Shown: positions 57,317 through 64,000 of the stretch, piece after piece
How positions within the stretch are numbered: the stretch's first letter is position 1
Layout of the letters: each line of letters starts with the position of its first letter
From: JAOZPE01 sp964601275
Lineage (GTDB): Bacteria > Krumholzibacteriota > Krumholzibacteriia > JAJRXK01
NCBI GenBank assembly: GCA_964601275.1
Contig: CAZRMV010000003.1
Location: 62,001 to 126,000 of the forward strand
Reading direction: 5' to 3'
DNA length: 64,000 nucleotides
The notes under the pieces: generated by a model
The model's database searches: none
Told to the model about the DNA's origin: nothing
What the model saw: only the letters and a program-made list of their open reading frames with translations
Program-made: the position numbers and the translations under genes

Positions 57317-57421
57317 GGTGTGGCGTGGGTCCTTGACAGTTTCCGTCGGACTGCTCCAAGTTCGAGCGGAATCTTCCGGCAGGCAGTGGAGCGAACAGAT
57401 CCAGTCGAAGAGGTCGTGGCC

Positions 57422-57919
57422 GTGGTCGATACGCGAGCGGATCGAAATTCCCGGGCAGACCAGAATATAGATTCGGGAGGTCCGGCCCGCGAGAAGGCGC
57501 TGGCGGCACTGTTGGCCGCGGCCGGCGATCCGCTCCGGCTGCGCATCCTGGGCTATCTGAGGAACCAGGACCGCTCGGTGCGGGAGATCTGCGGCGCGAT
57601 GGACGCGGCCCAGCCACGGATCTCGCATCACTTGGCGGTCCTGCGCCGCAACGGTCTGCTCCGGGTGAAGGTGGATGGACGGCGCCGTCTCCATGGCTGG
57701 GCTCACCCGCCGCGCAACGGGGAGGCGGAGCAATTGTTGCAGTTGCTGGATCGCTGGCTCTCCGCGCATTCCCTCGGAAAGGGGAACCACCGAACCCGGC
57801 AAGAAGAAGCCCCGGTTCCGAGGGCACCCACCGGGGAAGGCACCAGCGCGTCGGAAGGGGAGCGGAAGGATCCCTCACCTCCGGTACCCGGGGACGATCT
57901 CGAAGACTATCTCCTCTGA
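57422..57919 (+). CDS. ArsR-family winged-helix regulator
   Basis: A 165-residue transcription regulator. The helix-turn-helix is clear: LLAAAGDPLRLRILGYLRNQDRSVREICGAMDAAQPRISHHLAVLRRNGLLRVKVDGRRRLHGW. No metal-binding Cys motif is seen, so its signal is unknown. The C-terminal 60 residues are a charged, proline-rich low-complexity tail ending DDLEDYLL. GTG 57422 was chosen because AAGAGG lies eight bases upstream; other GTG codons nearby are possible. It ends 14 bp before the sigma-54 response regulator and may be co-transcribed with it. Confidence 0.82.
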   Translation: MVDTRADRNSRADQNIDSGGPAREKALAALLAAAGDPLRLRILGYLRNQDRSVREICGAMDAAQPRISHHLAVLRRNGLLRVKVDGRRRLHGWAHPPRNGEAEQLLQLLDRWLSAHSLGKGNHRTRQEEAPVPRAPTGEGTSASEGERKDPSPPVPGDDLEDYLL

Positions 57920-57933
57920 AGGGGGAACACGGT

Positions 57934-59304
<1,371 letters not shown>

Positions 59305-59317
59305 ATCGGGGGCCGAC

Positions 59318-59347
59318 TTGACGGGAAGGGCGGGCGCTGCGTATTGT
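59318..59347 (+). promoter_or_regulatory. Predicted promoter of the small secreted gene
   Basis: TTGACG (59318-59323) and TATTGT (59342-59347) are 18 bases apart, 100 bp before the ATG, in the gap after the response regulator. Both hexamers are identical to those of the predicted enolase promoter. Confidence 0.6.
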
Positions 59348-59447
59348 GTAGGACAAGACCGGTCGCATTCCGTGATTCCAGAGGTCGGTGCATCGATCGA
59401 CCACGACACGGGAACCCGCGGCCTGTCATCGCACAGCCAGGGAGACA

Positions 59448-59789
59448 ATGGCCATGAAGAGAACGAGCGTGCAACTGGTGATGATGTTCGCGCTCCTCCT
59501 CGTGCTGTCCTGGGCCGCTTCATCTGCGTTCGCCCGACCGGTCGACGGCGGGTCGACGTCCACCAGCACCACTCTCGATATCCCCGTACCGAACCCCGGT
59601 GGTGAAGGTGACGACAATCCGATCCTCCCGGATCTCCAAGGCGACCCTGATGATCTGCTCGGGGGCAATCTGTCGGTGACCGAGCCAGTATCTCCGAAGA
59701 AGCCGGAGGCCCCTGCGTCCTCCAGTCTGTGGATGGGCTTCCTTCGGTGGTTGTGGTCGAGTCTCGAGCATTTGAGCCTGACGCGTTGA
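59448..59789 (+). CDS. Small secreted protein with Trp-rich C-terminus
   Basis: A 113-residue protein I do not recognise. A strong signal peptide (VQLVMMFALLLVLSWAASSAFA, cleavage after about residue 30) is followed by a Gly/Pro/Asp-rich disordered part and ends in an amphipathic hydrophobic segment (SLWMGFLRWLWSSLEHL). AGGGAG precedes the ATG at 59448; ATG 59454 is also possible. It has its own predicted promoter and sits between two sigma-54 activators. It could be a membrane-active peptide precursor or a signal for the TPR activator downstream; both are inference. Confidence 0.7.
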   Translation: MAMKRTSVQLVMMFALLLVLSWAASSAFARPVDGGSTSTSTTLDIPVPNPGGEGDDNPILPDLQGDPDDLLGGNLSVTEPVSPKKPEAPASSSLWMGFLRWLWSSLEHLSLTR

Positions 59790-59862
59790 CAGCGTAAGGA
59801 GGATGCATTCTCGCTGAACATGGTACGGTGTCCTAGCCGAACCTTCTCGCCCAAGGGATGCC

Positions 59863-62800
59863 ATGCAGAACGATCATGAGGGGGGCGAGGTGAACCGACC
59901 TTCCTCCTCGACACCACAGGGTAGAGCAGAATTCCCGCGCCTGTTGCGGCTGGAACAGGTGGGGGATCTGCATTATGACGGTGCCGCGTACTCCTCGGCG
60001 ATGGAGTACTACCGTCTGGCCCTGAGCGCCGGCGACGAGTTCTCCGAGGGCGAGCGCACAGCCCATCGGGTCCGCCTGCATCGCAGGATTGCCGAGTGCC
60101 TGATCCAACAGGGTCATCCCACCGAGGCCGCTCTCGAACTCGACCAGGCCGAACGCCATCTTTCCCCCGACGATCTCCTGGGACGCGCGGTGCTGCGGGT
60201 CCGTCGGGCCCTGATCTCCTTCCGCCAGGGGGCCTACCCCAAGGCCCAGCGCCTGGCCCTGGAAGGACTCTCCAGTCTTTCCCTGTCCGATCGTCACCGC
60301 GAGGTCGGCAACGCCCAGATGATCCTGGGCAACTGTTCCCTCCGGCTGGGACACCCGGAGAAGGCCACCGAGTTCTTCGAGGACGCCCTGGCCACCTTCC
60401 GTCGCATCCACCTCCCGGTGGGACAGGCGCAGGCCCTGCACAATCTGGCGGTTCTCGCCAAGAACGAGTGCCGCTGGTCCCGCGCCCTCCAGCTCTTCGA
60501 CCGGGCCCGCCATATCGTGGAGGAGCAGGGTCATTCCCATGAACTGGCGGGAATCCTCAACGGGCTCGCGGTTTTGCATCGCAAGATGGGGCACCGGGTC
60601 GAGGCGATGGCCCTGGTGGAGAGGGGTCTGGAGCTGGGTCGGAACCTGGGCGACCAGAATCGCCTGACCCGTCTGAAACTGTTGAAGGGTCAACTGCTGA
60701 TCGATGCCGGACGCTTTGCCGAGGCGGAAGAGACCCTCCTGGAGGCGAGGGTTCTCGCCGAACGCCGCCGCGTCGAGCGTGACCTGGCGTTGGCCGACGA
60801 ATTCCTCGGCGATCTCATGGTCGCGCAGGGGCGCCTCGACGAAGCCCGGATGAACTACGAGTTGTCCGAGGAGCGCGCCAAGGCCCTCGCGTCGGCCAAC
60901 GACCTGCAGGTGGAGATCCTCCGCCGCAAGGCCGAGCTGGCCCTCCTGGAGGGGAATGCCCAGGAGGCGATGGAGTTCGCGCTGAGCGGGGTGGAGATGG
61001 CCGAACTCTGCGGAGAGCGTTTCGAACTTCCCTACCTGCATCGGGCGGTGGGCAAGGCCCGCCTGGAGCGGGGGGACCACGCGGGCGCCCGGCGGTCCCT
61101 GGAGGACGCGCTCCGTCTGTTCACTGAATACCGCCTGAATCCGCAGCGCCGCCGGACGCTCCTCGATCTCGCCCTCCTCCACCTGGGAGAGGAGGGCCGG
61201 GAAGGTCTTCTGGCCGGCCGGGCCCGCTTGCGGGAGATCCTTTCCATTCCTCGCTCCGACGCCCCGGACGAGATCGACTGCCTTCGGGTGCACTCGGAAT
61301 TGGCCCGGGTGGAGTTGGCTCTGGGCAACTTCGAAGACGCGCTGCTGGCCCTGTATGAAATGGAACGCCTCGAGTGCACGCGTGACGATGTGGCGACCCG
61401 ACTGGAGGTCCAGGATCTCCGCGCCCAGATCGAACGCGCCCTGAGTCACGAGGCGAAGGACGCCTCGGTTCGATACCAGGCCCTGGCCGATCTCCCCGAG
61501 CTGTTGCAGAGCGGCCGGGCGGAGGCGTCGCGGAATCTGAAGACCATGCTGGTCGCGTTGGCCGACCGTCTCGGTGCGGATCGCGGCCTCTTGGCGGTGC
61601 GCGACGAGAGCGGAAAGCCCCAGGTACTGACCACCTTGAAGCTTTCCCGGGCGACGGCCCGGGAGGTGGCCGCGCATGTGCTGACCCTGCTCGAGCGCGA
61701 AGGCCACCCCACCGGGGCGAAGGTGTGGACCCATCTTCTTGCCGATCCGGCGTGGGACGGCGTCGAGCTGGAGGGCCTGGAGAACACCATGAACGCGGTG
61801 GCCCTCCCCGTGGCCGCTGGCGAGGTCGTGGAGGGCCTGGTCTATCTCGACCGGGGCGCGACGACCGATCATCCGCTCGGATTCCACCGCGAGGCGTTGG
61901 CGGTGGCCGCGACCTACGTGGAGGCGCTGCGCAGCGCCATCCTCGATGCGGCCGGAGATCTGCGGGGCACCCGGAAGAAGGCGTCGTTCCTGTGGGACGA
62001 AGCCTTCGAGAACATCATCACCGAGAGTGACGCCATGGTGGAGATCCTGCATCTCTGTTCGAAGGTGGCGTCCAGTCCCTACACCGTCCTCTTCACCGGG
62101 GAGACCGGCACCGGCAAGGGCCTTCTGGCCTACGCCCTCCACCGCCTCAGTCCGCGGCGCGACCGGCGCTTCGTGGCGGTGAATTGCGCCGCGATCCCGG
62201 AGACCCTGCTCGAGAGCGAACTCTTCGGCCATGTGAAGGGTTCGTTCACCGGCGCCGACCGCGATCACCCGGGGCTGATCGCCAGCGCCGATGGAGGCAC
62301 CCTCTTCCTGGACGAAGTCGGAAAGATGAGTCTTCCGATGCAGGGCAAGCTCCTCCAGTTCCTGGACACGCGCGAGGTGCGCCCGGTGGGCGGCAATACC
62401 TCGCGCAAGGTCGACGTGCGGATCCTCTGTGCCACCAAGCGCGATTTGAAGCAGATGGTCGGGCAGGATCTCTTCCTCGAGGATCTGTACTACCGGCTGC
62501 TCGATTTCCCGATCGAGGTTCCGCCGTTGCGGGACCGCGCCGACGACATCCTTCTTTTGGCCCGCCACTATGTGCAACGGACCGCCGACGAGTTGGGGGT
62601 GAAGGCGCCGCAGATGACGCGTTCCTTCGCTTCCCGATTGCGCTCCTACCCCTGGCCGGGCAACGTCCGGGAACTGGAGAAGACCATGCGACGGAGCGTG
62701 GTCCTGGCCGCGGGCGAGCCGCGGCTGCGGACCCTCCATCTGCCGGGGGCGCTGGGTCGAGGGGGCGCCGACGAGGTGGACGATGAAGAGCTCCACGAGG

Positions 62801-62967
62801 CCATCCGTCCCCTCCGGGAACAGGTGGCCGAACTGGAGAAGACCGTGATCGAGCGCGCCTTGATCGCGCGCGGATGGAACCGGAGTGCGGCGGCCCGCGC
62901 CCTCCGGATCAGTTATCCCACCCTCCTGCAGAAGATCCGCCGCTACGGTCTCAAGTCCCCTTCCTGA
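59863..62967 (+). CDS. TPR-GAF-AAA-Fis sigma-54 activator
   Basis: A 1034-residue cytoplasmic regulator. Residues 30-490 hold about ten TPR units (for example ALHNLAVLAKNECRWSRALQLFDRARHI), 510-690 a GAF-like domain (LLAVRDESGKPQVLTTLKLSRATAREVAAHVL...VAAGEVVEGLVYLDRG), 720-965 an AAA+ sigma-54 domain (GETGTGKG, contact loop GSFTGA near 791, LFLDEVGK), and the last 45 residues a Fis-type helix-turn-helix. GSFTGA for GAFTGA is a tolerated change. It has no receiver, so activity is set by ligand or peptide binding to TPR or GAF. ATG 59863 has AGGGA upstream; GTG 59890 is an alternative. Confidence 0.92.
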   Translation: MQNDHEGGEVNRPSSSTPQGRAEFPRLLRLEQVGDLHYDGAAYSSAMEYYRLALSAGDEFSEGERTAHRVRLHRRIAECLIQQGHPTEAALELDQAERHLSPDDLLGRAVLRVRRALISFRQGAYPKAQRLALEGLSSLSLSDRHREVGNAQMILGNCSLRLGHPEKATEFFEDALATFRRIHLPVGQAQALHNLAVLAKNECRWSRALQLFDRARHIVEEQGHSHELAGILNGLAVLHRKMGHRVEAMALVERGLELGRNLGDQNRLTRLKLLKGQLLIDAGRFAEAEETLLEARVLAERRRVERDLALADEFLGDLMVAQGRLDEARMNYELSEERAKALASANDLQVEILRRKAELALLEGNAQEAMEFALSGVEMAELCGERFELPYLHRAVGKARLERGDHAGARRSLEDALRLFTEYRLNPQRRRTLLDLALLHLGEEGREGLLAGRARLREILSIPRSDAPDEIDCLRVHSELARVELALGNFEDALLALYEMERLECTRDDVATRLEVQDLRAQIERALSHEAKDASVRYQALADLPELLQSGRAEASRNLKTMLVALADRLGADRGLLAVRDESGKPQVLTTLKLSRATAREVAAHVLTLLEREGHPTGAKVWTHLLADPAWDGVELEGLENTMNAVALPVAAGEVVEGLVYLDRGATTDHPLGFHREALAVAATYVEALRSAILDAAGDLRGTRKKASFLWDEAFENIITESDAMVEILHLCSKVASSPYTVLFTGETGTGKGLLAYALHRLSPRRDRRFVAVNCAAIPETLLESELFGHVKGSFTGADRDHPGLIASADGGTLFLDEVGKMSLPMQGKLLQFLDTREVRPVGGNTSRKVDVRILCATKRDLKQMVGQDLFLEDLYYRLLDFPIEVPPLRDRADDILLLARHYVQRTADELGVKAPQMTRSFASRLRSYPWPGNVRELEKTMRRSVVLAAGEPRLRTLHLPGALGRGGADEVDDEELHEAIRPLREQVAELEKTVIERALIARGWNRSAAARALRISYPTLLQKIRRYGLKSPS

Positions 62968-63165
62968 TCCGCGGATCCGGCATCAAGTTTTTTTACAGGC
63001 GGCAAGGGCCTGGGGTTGTTCGACTTGGGTCGTTCTTCCGCATCACCTTCCACATCTTTCTTGTCAGGTGATCCTCCGTTTCGACCGGCGCCTTCCAGGG
63101 CCTCCGAACGGTCTTGCAAGTTGTTTGATGACAGGGAGTTGGAATCTCCTCCGGAAGAGGGTTCC

Positions 63166-63180
63166 TGGCACGGCGGCTGC
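63166..63180 (+). promoter_or_regulatory. Sigma-54 (-24/-12) promoter 1
   Basis: TGGCAC at 63166-63171, five bases, then CTGC at 63177-63180: the invariant GG and GC are exactly ten bases apart, as sigma-54 holoenzyme requires, and the -24 box is perfect. It lies 200 bp after the TPR-GAF-AAA activator. The expected start point is near 63192. Confidence 0.75.
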
Positions 63181-63373
63181 ATGGGGGAAAGATGACCGGT
63201 TCCACCCGGCAGACGTGGTTCGGTCGTCCAGTCGGCCTTTTGGCCTTGGGATTCGGAGGATGGGGGGAATGGTTCCTCTCCGTCTACCGGCTGATCAGAG
63301 GTGGTTTTCCTTCAATTCGGTCCGCCGGATGTGCCCAGCGAGGTGGGGTCGCTGAGCCAATCCGAGCGGAAAC

Positions 63374-63517
63374 TTGGAAGACAGCCATTTCCTGCCGTCC
63401 TCCGGAATCCCCGAGTTTGCAAGGGCAATGCCCGGGGAGGTCACCGTCCACAGATTGGCTCGAGCCTCCAGGAATGGCGAGATCCTGGAGCGGCTCATCG
63501 CGAGAGCCATTCGGTGA
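63374..63517 (+). CDS. Possible 47-residue small protein
   Basis: A short frame from TTG 63374 to TGA 63515-63517 encoding a protein with a plausible C-terminal amphipathic helix (VHRLARASRNGEILERLIARAIR). It lies about 180 bp downstream of sigma-54 promoter 1 and has moderate GC in third positions, unlike the random frames around it. There is no strong ribosome binding site for the TTG; ATG 63428, preceded by AAGGGC, would give a 29-residue peptide. Not recognised; weakly supported. Confidence 0.25.
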   Translation: MEDSHFLPSSGIPEFARAMPGEVTVHRLARASRNGEILERLIARAIR

Positions 63518-63544
63518 CCGGACCTGCGGCCTTGCCGCGACGAG

Positions 63545-63569
63545 AGCCGCCTCCTTCGTGGGGGCGGCT
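63545..63569 (+). terminator. Possible terminator hairpin
   Basis: A 7-bp stem AGCCGCC/GGCGGCT (63545-63551 with 63563-63569) with an 11-base loop followed by TTCGTT. It would end a transcript started at sigma-54 promoter 1, shortly after the possible small frame. The tail is poor in T. Confidence 0.35.
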
Positions 63570-63834
63570 TTCGTTGGTCGGGGCGTTGGCCGTCGACTCC
63601 TCCGCACTGGGCGTTCCATCCCGTCTCCGGCCCGCCACGGGCCGGCCCCAGGAGCTCCCGCCCGTCCTCTCCAGGGGACAGCCCAGTGTCGTCCCCATGG
63701 ATCGAAACCCGGGGTCTTCCCGGGTCTGGGTCTCTCCGGGTCCTTCCTGCGGTCCGCTGACGAATCCGGCAACATGTTGGATGCCAAGAACTTGGAAGCT
63801 TTCGTGCGACCGGGGGCCACGGGGGAGCGTCCGC

Positions 63835-63849
63835 TGGCATGGCGGCTGC
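63835..63849 (+). promoter_or_regulatory. Sigma-54 (-24/-12) promoter 2
   Basis: TGGCAT at 63835-63840, five bases, then CTGC at 63846-63849, again with GG and GC exactly ten bases apart. It differs from promoter 1 at only one position across the core and shares the GGCGG spacer. It lies 94 bp before the ATG of the gene cut by the window end. Confidence 0.72.
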
Positions 63850-63942
63850 GTTGAACGGGGGTGAGCGCAGGCGATCCCTGCGGCCGGGCGGGCCGGGTTC
63901 CTTCGGTCCTTCCGGCGACGGGCTGCCGGAGGGAGGTTCCCA

Positions 63943-64000
63943 ATGAAGCACCGAGACCTGATCCAGAAGACAGATTCCGCGCGGAGGCCCAGCGGCCGGG
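63943..64000 (+). CDS. Start of a gene cut by the window end
   Basis: An ATG at 63943 is preceded by GGAGGGAGG at good spacing and opens a frame beginning MKHRDLIQKTDSARRPSGR that runs off the window. With sigma-54 promoter 2 located 94 bp upstream, this is very probably a real, sigma-54-controlled gene. Nineteen residues are too few to identify it. Confidence 0.6.
   Translation, partial: MKHRDLIQKTDSARRPSGR

Larger units (their letters stand above)
62968..63942. other. Long mostly non-coding stretch with two sigma-54 promoters
   Basis: No convincing protein gene fills this 975 bp. Open frames exist on both strands but their composition is that of chance in GC-rich DNA. Features seen are the two -24/-12 promoters listed separately, a hairpin at 63545-63569, a T7 run at 62988-62994 directly after the activator gene, and a 47-codon frame at 63374-63517. 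A regulatory RNA or small genes transcribed from the first promoter would fit. Confidence 0.5.

Noticed and set aside
57333..57338. A perfect TTGACA ahead of the ArsR-type gene
   Set aside because: No acceptable -10 hexamer occurs 15-19 bases downstream, so it was not called as a promoter.
63192..63854. A 220-codon frame starting at the expected start point of sigma-54 promoter 1
   Set aside because: Its translation is rich in Arg/Ser/Pro/Gly with no secondary-structure periodicity, and equally long frames exist on the opposite strand; position alone is not enough.
63284..63951. Two minus-strand frames of about 218 codons at the right end
   Set aside because: They overlap each other and the plus-strand frames, lack ribosome binding sites, and show chance-like composition.

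Overview
The window is about 64 kb of contiguous, gene-dense, high-GC chromosomal DNA. No insertion sequence, prophage, CRISPR array or rRNA is visible. The cell is a Gram-negative (diderm) heterotroph: it has a FadL/OmpP1-type outer-membrane protein, a lipobox lipoprotein, dTDP-sugar genes and secreted proteins. A FlgD-like C-terminal Ig domain, tandem DUF507 genes, a Bat aerotolerance operon, a fused acyl-CoA mutase (IcmF) and orphan sigma-54 activators together suggest an uncultured FCB-like lineage (Eisenbacteria/Krumholzibacteriota style). This placement is inference. GTG and TTG starts are frequent, and stop/start overlaps of the ATGA or GTGA type are the rule inside operons.

Layout. 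0-0.7 kb: two tandem DUF507 genes. 0.7-10.9 kb: a MoxR-DUF58-DUF4381-VWA-VWA-TPR-BatD-BatE operon, a membrane/TPR protein, then uvrA and a histone-deacetylase-like enzyme (to 14.7 kb). 14.7-17.1 kb: queD, a sodium:neurotransmitter-type symporter and thymidine kinase. 17.3-19.9 kb: btpA-like, rmlA and rmlB operon. 20.0-23.6 kb: a HEAT-repeat protein, a B3/B4-domain protein and a CCA-adding-type nucleotidyltransferase. 23.7-28.5 kb: a FadL-like porin with a GDSL lipoprotein, converging on a long-chain acyl-CoA synthetase. 28.6-33.2 kb: mutY and icmF. 33.3-36.9 kb: a ClC transporter and a small P-loop/PP2C phosphatase operon. 36.9-45.2 kb: a membrane TPR protein, a secreted protein, a PLP ammonia-lyase-like enzyme, a UbiD-family decarboxylase, an amidohydrolase and ispG. 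45.2-49.7 kb: a giant receiver/PEP-synthase-N chimera and NADP-type glutamate dehydrogenase. 50.0-51.9 kb: initiator tRNA, ftsB-like and enolase. 52.1-56.2 kb: ECF sigma factor, putative anti-sigma factor, bactofilin-like membrane protein and a secreted zincin. 56.3-57.9 kb: rlmN and an ArsR-type regulator. 57.9-64.0 kb: a sigma-54 hub made of an orphan NtrC-type response regulator, a small secreted protein, a 1034-residue TPR-GAF-AAA-Fis activator, and two almost identical sigma-54 (-24/-12) promoters, the second just ahead of a gene cut by the window end.

The most novel material is the sigma-54 hub at the right end (a TPR sensor-activator beside a secreted peptide, with two matching -24/-12 promoters), the receiver/ATP-grasp chimera at 45.2-48.3 kb, and the ECF-sigma/bactofilin/zincin module at 52-56 kb. 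Most other genes are ordinary housekeeping or metabolic functions. Vegetative promoters resembling TTGAC(A/C/G)-17/18-TA(T/C)(T/A)(G/C)T are recognisable ahead of several units.
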